In this document: positions 1-7,730 of the stretch, one piece after another
Layout: each line of letters opens with the position of its first letter
Numbering within the stretch: position 1 is the stretch's first letter
Assembly (NCBI GenBank): GCA_018817915.1
Contig: JAHISX010000023.1
Span: forward strand, 1 to 64,000
Length of the DNA: 64,000 nucleotides
DNA from: Bacillota bacterium
GTDB lineage: Bacteria > Bacillota_I > Bacilli_A > Acholeplasmatales > Acholeplasmataceae
Reading direction: 5' to 3'
Position numbers and translations under genes: made by a program
Notes under the pieces: generated by a model
Database searches by the model: none
Told to the model about the DNA's origin: nothing
Seen by the model: the letters and a program-made list of their open reading frames with translations, nothing else

Positions 1-345
1 GGGACTCCCTTTGCTAGCTGACCCTTTTTGAAAGGTACCAAGCATTTCACCTATCGTATTCGTCAGATTTTCAAGCTCGCTTTGATTACTTAAAATAGAA
101 AAATCCAACGACATCAAAAAGTCATTATAGGATTGTTTGCTGAAAGGTCTATGCAAAACATAGATAATCCTGAAGATTGTATCAATTACAGTTGATAGAT
201 CTTCTTCTTTTTTCAAACTTGCTTTATCTAATTTTTTAATATCACTGAATAATTCAGTAGAAAATACATTACGGTAATCAATGATCGTAAATAGAGACGA
301 ATGAAGGCGATAATCAATATCGCCTAGTTTAAGTGTTTTTTCCAT
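1..345 (-). CDS. Phage tail assembly chaperone-like protein (partial)
   Basis: The minus-strand frame starts at the ATG ending at 345 (MEKTLKLGDIDYRLHSS) and runs off the left edge with no stop, so the C-terminus is missing. An AGGAG box lies just upstream of the start. The gene follows the major tail protein in the transcribed direction, where siphophages encode the tail assembly chaperone (gpG type), and a short acidic/helical product beginning with a statement-like beta motif fits that role. The function is inferred mainly from position. In some phages this gene has a programmed frameshift into a second frame, but the relevant sequence is outside the window. Confidence 0.6.
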   Translation of the reverse strand, partial: MEKTLKLGDIDYRLHSSLFTIIDYRNVFSTELFSDIKKLDKASLKKEEDLSTVIDTIFRIIYVLHRPFSKQSYNDFLMSLDFSILSNQSELENLTNTIGEMLGTFQKGSASKGSP

Positions 346-355
346 TAGTCATCTC

Positions 356-922
356 CTAAATAAATGTTGGTAATTCTGGTGCACTTGTTAAAAATGCAGT
401 ATAGTTAATATCTCCAACTCCAGCAATAATTCTTAAAATAAGATTGTTTCCAGATTCAATTGGTCTTGCTGTGATGTTTAATGTGATTGAGTTTGCTTCT
501 ATTGAATCTGCTTTTGATTTACTTGCATCTCCCGATGGAGTCGCTGTACATAAGAAGTACCATATTCGTCTTGCTTTGATGTCTCCTTGAATTTCATAAC
601 CTAATGCAAATGTCTTTGTTTCGCTGTTTACAACCTCTACTAAGTTTCCATTTGTATCTTCTAAGAATCCAAATATATCCTTTTTGAAGACTTCATCAAT
701 CTCTGTAAATTTCAATGTTACATTTGTTCCTGAATTTGATACAAGTGTTGCGATTACTTTATCATCAGCATAAACTTGTGTGCTTCCACCGATTGCTTCA
801 GTCGTAATCTCTTGTGCGCCTTCTAATCTTTTTGGTAATCCAAATGTCCAACTACCATCTTCTACTTGTGTGGCCAATGCATAATGTACATTTTTTAAGC
901 CAAAAGTAACTTTATTACTCAT
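356..922 (-). CDS. Major tail protein (phi13 family)
   Basis: This 188-residue protein begins SNKVTFGLKNVHYA, a start typical of phi13-type major tail (tube) proteins. The body is rich in beta-strand patterns, as expected for the tube fold that polymerises into hexameric rings around the tape measure. It is transcribed after the tail-completion genes and before the tail chaperone, the standard siphophage order. The start is the ATG ending at 922, with an AGGAGGTT-like Shine-Dalgarno site at the end of the preceding gene. Virion structural role is known for the family; nothing unusual was seen. Confidence 0.85.
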   Translation of the reverse strand: MSNKVTFGLKNVHYALATQVEDGSWTFGLPKRLEGAQEITTEAIGGSTQVYADDKVIATLVSNSGTNVTLKFTEIDEVFKKDIFGFLEDTNGNLVEVVNSETKTFALGYEIQGDIKARRIWYFLCTATPSGDASKSKADSIEANSITLNITARPIESGNNLILRIIAGVGDINYTAFLTSAPELPTFI

Positions 923-924
923 AA

Positions 925-1260
925 TTAAATAACCTCCAATTTGATTTCATAAACTCTATTTATAGATCCATCTTCATTTGTATATTCAGATAGCATTTGA
1001 AACTCATAATCACTTAAATATAAATACAACTCGAGTCGTTCTTCCAACTCGAGATTCTTTTTCTGTGTAATCAAATTCACTTGAATTGTTGCGACTCTCA
1101 TTTGAACTTTATCATCAGCATAAACTGTTCCACGATTGCTTATTTCTTGATAAACAATATAATCATTTGCTTCTTTGATATTTTCTCTTGTTCCATATGA
1201 CACTTGGCCTGGTAAAGCTGATTCTAATACTTGATATAGATTTTCTAATATGATTTGCAT
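925..1260 (-). CDS. Tail terminator/completion-like protein
   Basis: This 111-residue protein lies between an HK97 gp10-like gene and the major tail protein, the slot normally held by the tail terminator (gpU/DUF3168-like) that caps the tail tube. The sequence alternates hydrophobic and polar residues (VQMRVATIQVNLITQKKN), as tail-terminator beta sheets do. It shares the short word YADDKV with the neighbouring major tail protein. The gene starts one base into the end of its upstream neighbour, which implies translational coupling. The assignment rests on position and general character rather than a clear signature. Confidence 0.6.
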   Translation of the reverse strand: MQIILENLYQVLESALPGQVSYGTRENIKEANDYIVYQEISNRGTVYADDKVQMRVATIQVNLITQKKNLELEERLELYLYLSDYEFQMLSEYTNEDGSINRVYEIKLEVI

Positions 1261-1652
1261 TATAGTCCACCTTTTTCAATCAGTTGTCTGATATCCTCAA
1301 GCATCTTTGGAGTGAGCAAATCAAAGGCTGGTCTCAAGAATGGTCTTGGCCCTACATACTTACCACTTTTGTGAGTGAATCCAAACTCAAGCAAATGTGT
1401 GAGCTTTCCTTTTGTGTTTGAGTATATTGATATTGTTTTGTTAATGCCTTCACCTTGAGGTGTCGCAACAAACGAATCAGCAAAAGGTTTTGATCCACCA
1501 CTTCTTGGTGCGTGATTTGAAATATACTTCACAATTTCTTCTGCAGTTTCAGCTAGTCTTTTTTCTAATTTAGGAATAAGCTCCTCAACATAATCTTCAA
1601 CCATGTTTTCAATAGCTGATCCCAATTCATCAAGCGTAGCCAATGATGTCAC
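1260..1652 (-). CDS. HK97 gp10-like head-tail (tail completion) protein
   Basis: This 130-residue protein has the C-terminal HK97 gp10 signature: a HLLEFGFTHKSG segment followed by GPRPFLRPAFD, and a helical tail. Family members act at the head-tail interface or in tail completion. The N-terminal half is a charged helix (YVEELIPKLEKRLAETAEEI). The start appears to be GTG, overlapping the preceding frame by about 20 bases, with only a weak AGAAAG ribosome site, so translation probably depends on coupling. Family membership is seen clearly; its exact step in assembly is inferred. Confidence 0.85.
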   Translation of the reverse strand: MTSLATLDELGSAIENMVEDYVEELIPKLEKRLAETAEEIVKYISNHAPRSGGSKPFADSFVATPQGEGINKTISIYSNTKGKLTHLLEFGFTHKSGKYVGPRPFLRPAFDLLTPKMLEDIRQLIEKGGL

Positions 1653-1965
1653 TCTTTCTGATCTTTGATCTGCTTAAATATAGTTCAGCAAATTGTCCTA
1701 CAGTATATGTTCGCTCTATCTTATAGATCACATTACCAATGTCAACATACTTGCTATTGTCATAAAGGAAACTTTGAATTTTCACTGCAATATCAATGTG
1801 GATGTCTGATCTTTTACTTTCATAATATTCTCTAGAAGTAATACTGAAATTAATACCAATGACTTCTTTTGAATGAAGGAATAGGTAGCTTGAGCCACCT
1901 ATAGAATTTTGAGCCAAATCAATGGTTAGTAACTGCATTCTTATATTGGGGGAATTAGGATACAT
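1630..1965 (-). CDS. Head closure / head-tail joining protein
   Basis: A product of about 111 residues sits between the connector and the gp10-like gene, the usual place of the head-closure protein (SPP1 gp16 / HK97 gp7 type). The closing segment ERTYTVGQFAELYLSRS resembles the end of such small beta-barrel adaptors. The ORF track begins at a TTG ending at 1971. The ATG ending at 1965 is preferred, but the ribosome site AAAGG serves both. The gene overlaps its neighbours on both sides, consistent with translational coupling in the late operon. Function is mainly positional. Confidence 0.65.
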   Translation of the reverse strand: MYPNSPNIRMQLLTIDLAQNSIGGSSYLFLHSKEVIGINFSITSREYYESKRSDIHIDIAVKIQSFLYDNSKYVDIGNVIYKIERTYTVGQFAELYLSRSKIRKSDIIGYA

Positions 1966-2251
1966 TTTCAATAGTCCCTTTCGTTAGTGCGATTTGTCCG
2001 ACTAACATGTCGAATGTTTTAGGTAGTTCTTTTGCACTACCATCATTCTTGAAACCAAAGAATGTTTTCACATAAATAATAATGATTGTACTAACCATTG
2101 GATTCGACTCATCATTTATATAAGAAGGATCAATCCCACAACTCTCTAAATATAGTTTGCAACTGTCTATGTGAGTCTTAAGCTCATCATCAGCAAATGT
2201 TTCTGATAGGGGGATTAGAAGTGCTTTTTTTACAATATCAATAATTGCCAT
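1955..2251 (-). CDS. Head-tail connector (gp6-like adaptor)
   Basis: This 98-residue, mostly helical protein directly follows the capsid gene. Head-tail connector proteins of the HK97 gp6 / SPP1 gp15 class have this size and position, a short N-terminal helical segment, a helix ending before a proline-rich turn, and a C-terminal helix (FDMLVGQIALTKGTIENV). The protein would form a ring below the portal. No catalytic motif is visible. A strong AAGGAT ribosome site precedes the ATG. Identity is based on gene order and size. Confidence 0.7.
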   Translation of the reverse strand: MAIIDIVKKALLIPLSETFADDELKTHIDSCKLYLESCGIDPSYINDESNPMVSTIIIIYVKTFFGFKNDGSAKELPKTFDMLVGQIALTKGTIENVS

Positions 2252-2286
2252 AGAATCGATCCTTTCTTATCTTTAATTAGCGGTTA

Positions 2287-3420
2287 TTAAGCGGCTGCTT
2301 TCTTCTTGATACGCAAGAAGCCGTTATAACCCACAACGTTACCACCTGTGAATACAGATGCCTTATAACTGATAATTCCGTCTTTGAATTTGTAATCAGT
2401 AGATTTACCAATTTCAACTGATGAGAATACAGGAACTTCATAGTTTTTAAGAGCTCCATAAGCAATACCATATTCTCCAGCTGCCGTATTTGAATCTGCG
2501 ATTGCTTTACAATGTGAATTGATGATGTAAGGAATACCATCGATTGTCTTATTCACATAATCAATCGAATGAACTTTACGACCTTCTTGAGTTTTAAGTC
2601 CAGCAAATGCACGTAAGTCATTCTTGTTCAAGATAAGAACTGCTCCGCCTTCGACTTCTTCATCTCCACCATAAGCGAAGACAATGTCATCTAAACTTGT
2701 ATCTGTAATAGCAACAATTTCAAGAGGTGCTTTATCAGCAAGTGCTACAGCTGCATCACTGAAGATTCCAGTGAATGTGTTTGAAGTTCCTGCACCACGT
2801 AAGATTTGTTCACTAATTTTCTTTTTAAGTGAAATGTTGATGTTACGAAGTACTTCTGCTTGATAAGGAATACTTGGAAGCTTTTCTAATTCTTCGGTGA
2901 TTTCTGTGTAAGCAGTAATTTTAACCTTGGTAATTGTTAAATATCCAAATGCTGGTTCAGTTTCACTGTAAGGTTGTCCTTCAAGTGTAGTGCCAGCGAT
3001 ACCGTTTGCTTTCACAAATGATTTTTTATATGTCTCTCCACCATTGAGGTTGATGACATTTACGCGGTCTACTAAACTTGATACTTGAGCAAATGGAACT
3101 GGTGCTAAGCCTGATGCTGTGTGTTCTGGAAGTAGAATTTCTTCACTCGATACTTGGATCACACGTTTTTCTCTTAATTGTTGACCTCGCAACTCTAATT
3201 TTTCTTTGTCAATTTGAGTGCGATTATCAATGATAATTGGTTTGATTTCAGTTTTTGTAGCAATTGACATTTTTTTGTCAATCACACTTCTTTCTTCTTG
3301 AAGGGTTGTTGTTTCTGATTCTAGTGCTTCCAGTTTGACTAGATCTGCTTCATTATCAACAAGACCTCTAATTTCTGTTAATCGACCTTCTATTTCTTTT
3401 CTTCTTAGTTCTAAATTCAT
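2287..3420 (-). CDS. HK97-family major capsid protein
   Basis: The 377-residue product has an N-terminal coiled-coil scaffold (delta) domain, roughly residues 1-60, rich in Glu/Leu/Lys. It then shows the HK97 fold, including the P-domain words AYTEITEELEKL and LKKKISEQILRGAG. It ends in a lysine/alanine tail. The N-terminal domain is presumably cleaved by the adjacent U35 protease during maturation. Order protease-capsid-connector is the standard HK97 arrangement, and the AGGAGAAG ribosome site is good. Together with the protease gene this supports a complete head module. Confidence 0.95.
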   Translation of the reverse strand: MNLELRRKEIEGRLTEIRGLVDNEADLVKLEALESETTTLQEERSVIDKKMSIATKTEIKPIIIDNRTQIDKEKLELRGQQLREKRVIQVSSEEILLPEHTASGLAPVPFAQVSSLVDRVNVINLNGGETYKKSFVKANGIAGTTLEGQPYSETEPAFGYLTITKVKITAYTEITEELEKLPSIPYQAEVLRNINISLKKKISEQILRGAGTSNTFTGIFSDAAVALADKAPLEIVAITDTSLDDIVFAYGGDEEVEGGAVLILNKNDLRAFAGLKTQEGRKVHSIDYVNKTIDGIPYIINSHCKAIADSNTAAGEYGIAYGALKNYEVPVFSSVEIGKSTDYKFKDGIISYKASVFTGGNVVGYNGFLRIKKKAAA

Positions 3421-3432
3421 GCTTTCTTCTCC

Positions 3433-4023
3433 TTAGATTTGTGATTTGATTTTGATTCTTTTTTTGATAATTGTTGATTGTTGTTCCTGCTCTGCTAAAT
3501 CCATAGTCTTTAGTTCTAATTCCATAGACTCTAAAGAACGAGCATATATACTAGTTGAATCATATGCCGGAGTATCCACAACCGACACATCATACAAACG
3601 TTCAATTTTCGTGATTGTTCTTTTCGGAATTGCACCTTCACGATTCCAAACTTGCTCATCAACTGTAAAGGCAAAACTCATTTTATCAAGAAGGCCACTT
3701 CTAACCATTTTGTAAATGTCCTGGTTAGTTAGAGTATCTAGTAACTCAGCTCTAACTTTTAATCCAATACTATCTATAGTTAATTGAAGTGATTGATTCT
3801 TGGTTCTAGCGATAATTAAAAAGGAGTCCATATGATTGTATTTCATAGGAACATCCTTCATTTTCGTTTCTGATAAAGCTCTTGAGTCTATTTCTTCTAT
3901 AAATCCATAGCTTTCATCACCGATAAGTGTTTCGTTATTAAAGACAATCGCATATCCTTCAAGGATCATCTTTCCTTCTGACTCTTCTAATGTAACATCA
4001 GCTAATCTAGTCTCTCTTAGCAT
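3433..4023 (-). CDS. HK97-family prohead protease (peptidase U35)
   Basis: This 196-residue product matches the U35 prohead protease pattern. The early segment MILEGYAIVFNNET precedes the conserved PMKYNHMD histidine motif. The later KMSFAFTVDEQVWN segment precedes the catalytic serine, and LYDVSVVDTPAYDSTSIYAR is the family signature. The enzyme removes the capsid scaffold domain and itself during head maturation. It lies between the small gene after the portal and the capsid gene, with 12 bases separating it from the capsid start. The open plus-strand frame over it is a shadow. Confidence 0.95.
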   Translation of the reverse strand: MLRETRLADVTLEESEGKMILEGYAIVFNNETLIGDESYGFIEEIDSRALSETKMKDVPMKYNHMDSFLIIARTKNQSLQLTIDSIGLKVRAELLDTLTNQDIYKMVRSGLLDKMSFAFTVDEQVWNREGAIPKRTITKIERLYDVSVVDTPAYDSTSIYARSLESMELELKTMDLAEQEQQSTIIKKRIKIKSQI

Positions 4024-4231
4024 CTGCTCTTACCTCCACTTGTTTTGGCTTAGGTTTTTCTTGTTTTATTTCTTTGGTATATTCATACTCAAGTTCAGAA
4101 TCCTTATATGAGAGTCCTTCAAGTTTTTCTTGTTTACAAAACTCATCAATGACCTTTACTTTTTCTTTTTGTGATTGCAATATAACTTTAATTGCATCTT
4201 CTGAAATTTTCCCATTAACCGTTATCTTCAT
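4007..4231 (-). CDS. Small phage protein between portal and protease
   Basis: The ORF track starts too far upstream, inside the portal gene. The ATG ending at 4231 follows a strong AGGAGG site that is itself embedded in the last codons of the portal, so the real product is about 74 residues (MKITVNGKISEDAI...). It is highly charged, with a coiled-coil-like centre and a Lys/Glu/Pro-rich tail, and overlaps the protease start by 17 bases. I do not recognise a family. The position suggests a head-assembly accessory or linker that couples portal and protease translation. Confidence 0.6.
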   Translation of the reverse strand: MKITVNGKISEDAIKVILQSQKEKVKVIDEFCKQEKLEGLSYKDSELEYEYTKEIKQEKPKPKQVEVRADAKRD

Positions 4232-5435
4232 TTGTTTTTTCCTCCTGGTTTCCCACTTGATATAAATTCGCTTTATCTGCATCTACAAAGTTAAGTGATT
4301 GTAGTCGCTTGTTTCCGCCTTCAATAGGTTCTAATCCTAGTAATGCTCTTGATTCGTTGAGTGACATGATTCCTAAGCTCATCAGCTTCTCAATAGCAGT
4401 TACCTTCGTATTCCAGGATGCATATTGAAGTCTTTCACTAAAGAAGATGATTTCTTCTCCACGTTCTATTTGATTATCTGTAAGTAATCCTAAAGAAAAA
4501 GCCTCGCTTAATTGAATAGCAAGAGGCTCAATGGTTGATTCATAAAATGAGTTGAATTCTTCTTCAGTATATTTGCTTGTAAATATTGGAACAGATACTC
4601 CAAAGTAATCTAGAATCTTAGACTGTAAAAATTCAAGTGTGTCCTTTTCGATAAGTTTTGGATCAACGTTCAAGGGAATATATTCCGATTTAAGATCTAT
4701 TGGAATAATAGAACTCCCTTTTACATTCATTGATTCAGATAATGCAGCATCAAAAAGGTCTCGTTGTTTTTTCTTATCTACTTCTGATAACATTCCATTC
4801 ATCTTAATGATTCCACGGATCTGCATCGATGATTTAATGGCATTGTCTATTCCCTGGAGTAAGCTATCATTAATTGAGATTGTTTTCAGGATTGCTTCAT
4901 GATCACCAGATGATCCTGTTCCACCGAAGATATCATTTTGTCCGTAATGTCTTCGCAAGTGGATTATATTATCATATGGCAAGATGTATGACTCTCCATT
5001 ATCAAACAGAAACTTAATATAATATACATCAGATGTGTCAACAATCATCTCAACTGTTACTGGTCTTAATGGATAGACACCTTTAAGCTCTCCAGTTTGT
5101 TTATCAAACTTAGGATAGATAAATGCATTATCATTTAGCAGTAACAATGTAATTGTTTTATAGATAAAATCATAAGGTGTCATGATATCATTCGGTTTAT
5201 ATTTCAAAAGAAAAGACAGTCGACCTTTCTTCTCGGTTACTGTCTTATCGTTTTCAGTTTTTATAAATCTTGGTTTTAACTTTGCACATTGACTTGCCAC
5301 TCGATCAATACATATCTTAACCACATCACTATTGGATATATTATTTCCAAATGGTGTATAAAATGTATTAAGATTGCTGATTAACTGGAGTGCATCAAAT
5401 GACCCAGTCTTACTTTTTCGTTTAAATATTGCCAT
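4215..5435 (-). CDS. Portal protein (HK97 / SPP1 family)
   Basis: The product of about 406 residues has typical phage portal features: start MAIFKRKSK, an early core containing PNDIMTPYDFIYKTITLLLLNDNAF, the central HLRRHYGQND segment, and the C-terminal ILDYFGVSVPIF and EFNSFYESTIEPLAIQLSE words of the clip/crown region. The dodecameric portal is the DNA entry and exit channel and the docking site for terminase. The ORF track extends to a GTG at 5447; I prefer the ATG ending at 5435 because it gives the usual portal N-terminus, though the ribosome site does not decide. Between it and terminase lies an unusual 328-base gap. Confidence 0.93.
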   Translation of the reverse strand: MAIFKRKSKTGSFDALQLISNLNTFYTPFGNNISNSDVVKICIDRVASQCAKLKPRFIKTENDKTVTEKKGRLSFLLKYKPNDIMTPYDFIYKTITLLLLNDNAFIYPKFDKQTGELKGVYPLRPVTVEMIVDTSDVYYIKFLFDNGESYILPYDNIIHLRRHYGQNDIFGGTGSSGDHEAILKTISINDSLLQGIDNAIKSSMQIRGIIKMNGMLSEVDKKKQRDLFDAALSESMNVKGSSIIPIDLKSEYIPLNVDPKLIEKDTLEFLQSKILDYFGVSVPIFTSKYTEEEFNSFYESTIEPLAIQLSEAFSLGLLTDNQIERGEEIIFFSERLQYASWNTKVTAIEKLMSLGIMSLNESRALLGLEPIEGGNKRLQSLNFVDADKANLYQVGNQEEKTNEDNG

Positions 5436-5635
5436 TGAACCGCCCACTTTCTTCCAAAGATATTGATTATTTAATAAATATATGTTATTTTATATTTGGC
5501 TGTTATCGTAATGAGTATCTTACCTATTATGTTTCCAAATGCACCGCTAACGGTTACCATTTTATTCAATATATTCTTGAAATCTAAAGGAGTGAGCATA
5601 AAAATGGAACTTAAGGTATGGTGGAAGACTTTTGT

Positions 5636-5730
5636 GATGGTGCCCAAAGGTGCATTAAATTCATAGGGTATTTGAAAGTTACATAACGGGCACAATCGTC
5701 TTGAAGGTTCAACTCCTTCCGCCATCACCA
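5636..5730 (+). ncRNA. tRNA-like RNA with CCA end, core not canonical
   Basis: The 3' half is a perfect tRNA end: T-stem GAAGG/CCTTC around the canonical T-loop TTCAACT, then acceptor strand CGCCATC, discriminator A and encoded CCA. The 5' strand GATGGTG pairs with it over all seven positions (one G-U). The length of about 95 bases and the long variable region resemble class II tRNA (Ser-like, with TTTGAAA as a possible UGA anticodon loop), but the anticodon and D stems pair poorly. GATGGTGCCC can instead pair with GGGCACAATC (9 of 10), which would compete with the acceptor stem. It lies antisense to the late operon, in the 328-base portal-terminase gap, and is followed by its own terminator. 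It may be a decayed tRNA or a regulatory RNA. Confidence 0.5.
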
Positions 5731-5741
5731 TTTTATAAATT

Positions 5742-5765
5742 AAAGGTTCTTTGAACCTTTTTTTT
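5742..5765 (+). terminator. Rho-independent terminator of the tRNA-like RNA
   Basis: AAAGGTTC, loop TTT, GAACCTTT, then a run of T on the plus strand. There is no T run on the minus strand, so it serves plus-strand transcription and overlaps the stop of the oppositely oriented terminase gene. Its presence argues that the RNA upstream is an independent transcript. Confidence 0.75.
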
Positions 5766-7407
5766 ATAGCATATTCTCGTAATCAAGCTTATACCTATTT
5801 AAAACTGCATAAGCAATTATCAAAGCTACAGTACCATCTATCCGTTTATATTTGGAGTTTAACTTTGATGGTTGAATGTTTCCATTTAAGTCTACTTTGG
5901 CTTGAGTATTAGCTAAACACCATTTTAAGATTGGATTATTGTTATAATTTACAAGGCTGTTTTTGAGATCTGCTTCAAGCTGCTTCATTGGTTCAGATAG
6001 AGAATAAATTCCCTGTCTTACTTTCTCCATATTGAAACCCAGGTCTTCCATTTCTTTTATCCAGTACTGTGAGTTCCAAGGATCAAATCCAACCCATAAA
6101 GGTCTGATACCGTAAGTTTGTATCATCTTCATGAACCATTGAGTAACAAGACTAAAATCATTTTGGTTTCCCTCTGTCAAAGTTACCAGTCCCCTTTTTA
6201 CCCAAATATCATAAGGAACATTATCTTCAGTAATTCTTTTTTGTAAAACTTCACTTGGCATAAAGAAGTGAGCTAGAATATACTTCTTGTTACTTTCTTT
6301 TTTCTGAATAACTAGAATAGCTGCAGTTAGATCCGTTGTTGAAGATAAATCTACACCACCTATTGCATAACTATCTCTTAGATCATCTATATTATATGTT
6401 TCATCGTTATTTAAATCATCAAAATTAAGCCAAGAACCAGAGTCCGCTTGTTTGATATTAAAGTCTTTGCAAAGCATTGTTACTCTTGTTGATAAGTCAT
6501 GCTTTGATTTATTCATTACATCTTCTAGATAGCTATTTAACTTTACTACTCCTATACTGGGATTAGATTTCTGCCATGTCTTTTTATCCTCGTATATCTC
6601 GTTCACTGAGTCTTGCGTATAAAGCCAGGGAAGAACTCTTTCATCTTGTATCTCACCTTTAAGCATCTTACGACTATAATCAAGCTTACTATCTAAAAAA
6701 CCACCGACTGTTGTCCCTTCGGTGGTTATGATAAATATTAGAGGTTCTTTCTTTGTAGATTGTGATTGTTTGATTGCATCATATACTTTTGAATCAGTCA
6801 TCTCATGAACTTCATCGATACAACCTACTTCGATGTTATATCCATCTTTGTTTCTAGATTGAGCAGATAATTTCTTGATCTTATTTTTAGTTTTTGGAGA
6901 ATAGATGTAAAAGATGTTTTTCTTGCTTCTTGTTTCCTTTGATAATGATGGAGATTGCTCTCGCATATTATTAATTTCTTCGAAAAGAATATTTGCTTGT
7001 TCTGTTGTATTCGAAGCACAGATTATGTCTACTCCACCTCTTGATAGAAAGAACTCTGCAATATCTAATCCAGCTACGAAAGTTGTCTTTCCATTCTTTC
7101 TTGCAATCAACAATATAACTTCATTAAATCTTCTAAGGTCTGTATCAACAATTTTGAATCCATAAGCCGTTTGAATGATCGCTTTTTCCCATAACTCAAG
7201 TATAAATGGCATCCCGTTAAATGGTGATTTAGTATGCTTACAAAAAGTCTCTATAAAATTAATTCTTAAATTACCTGGTTTCTCATCAAATATGTATCTA
7301 GGATTTTCAAGATCAAGAATCAATGTATCAAGTTGTTTCTTGAGTTCTTCTCCTACAAGAATATTTCCTTTTTCTATTTCATGATAATACTCTACTAGAT
7401 AGTTCAT
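5764..7407 (-). CDS. terL: Phage terminase large subunit (TerL)
   Basis: This 547-residue protein carries both domains of TerL. In the ATPase domain, Walker A is IARKNGKTTFVAG (residues 101-113) and Walker B is GCIDEVHE (195-202), followed by a coupling motif FIITTEGT. In the C-terminal nuclease domain, GGVDLSSTTDLTAAILV carries the first metal-binding Asp and further acidic residues appear in VGFDPWNSQYW. It packages DNA with the portal. The 4-base overlap with the small subunit gene indicates a coupled pair. The length is typical for this HK97-like TerL class. Confidence 0.95.
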   Translation of the reverse strand: MNYLVEYYHEIEKGNILVGEELKKQLDTLILDLENPRYIFDEKPGNLRINFIETFCKHTKSPFNGMPFILELWEKAIIQTAYGFKIVDTDLRRFNEVILLIARKNGKTTFVAGLDIAEFFLSRGGVDIICASNTTEQANILFEEINNMREQSPSLSKETRSKKNIFYIYSPKTKNKIKKLSAQSRNKDGYNIEVGCIDEVHEMTDSKVYDAIKQSQSTKKEPLIFIITTEGTTVGGFLDSKLDYSRKMLKGEIQDERVLPWLYTQDSVNEIYEDKKTWQKSNPSIGVVKLNSYLEDVMNKSKHDLSTRVTMLCKDFNIKQADSGSWLNFDDLNNDETYNIDDLRDSYAIGGVDLSSTTDLTAAILVIQKKESNKKYILAHFFMPSEVLQKRITEDNVPYDIWVKRGLVTLTEGNQNDFSLVTQWFMKMIQTYGIRPLWVGFDPWNSQYWIKEMEDLGFNMEKVRQGIYSLSEPMKQLEADLKNSLVNYNNNPILKWCLANTQAKVDLNGNIQPSKLNSKYKRIDGTVALIIAYAVLNRYKLDYENML

Positions 7408-7727
7408 TCACTTGCTCTCTTAAGAAATTCATCAAATGCGTCTTCTCCATCGTCTACTTGTGTCCCTAGGATAGTATTTAGAGTTTTAATCACTGTTCCA
7501 TAAGAATTCACAAGTTTTGTATAATACTTGGCAGCTTCAGTTTGTCGTTGAGAACCTTTAGTTGATATTTGAACTGCACCATATTTTCTTATCTGTCCTT
7601 GAAGTTTGTCAAGTTCAACTTTCATGAATGCAGCTTGATGAATCATATTGTCAACCAGTTCTTTCTTTGATTCATCAGCCATAGAAAAAAGCGACTTGAG
7701 TCGCTTATATTCCTGTATAACCATCAT
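7404..7727 (-). CDS. terS: Terminase small subunit (P27 family)
   Basis: The 107-residue, helical product has the hallmarks of P27-type small terminases: the central KGSQRQTEAAKYYTKLVNSYGTVIKTLNTILG stretch and an acidic C-terminal tail. The small subunit recognises the packaging site and regulates TerL. It directly precedes and overlaps terL. Unusually, the preceding gene in the operon is not HNH but a defence-like ATPase gene, which ends four bases away. This puts the packaging module behind an inserted accessory block. Confidence 0.85.
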   Translation of the reverse strand: MMVIQEYKRLKSLFSMADESKKELVDNMIHQAAFMKVELDKLQGQIRKYGAVQISTKGSQRQTEAAKYYTKLVNSYGTVIKTLNTILGTQVDDGEDAFDEFLKRASE

Positions 7728-7730
7728 TTT

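Noticed and set aside
2277-2540. Minus-strand ORF of 87 residues inside the capsid gene
   Set aside because: Shadow frame of the major capsid gene.
5604-5730. tmRNA interpretation of the plus-strand RNA with its small ORF
   Set aside because: The ORF starts upstream of the 5' acceptor strand and the length is far below a tmRNA; no tag-like ALAA ending.
5471-5731. Minus-strand ORF of 86 residues (MVMAEGVEPSRRL...)
   Set aside because: Its beginning is the reverse complement of the tRNA-like T-arm and acceptor, the usual source of such spurious products.
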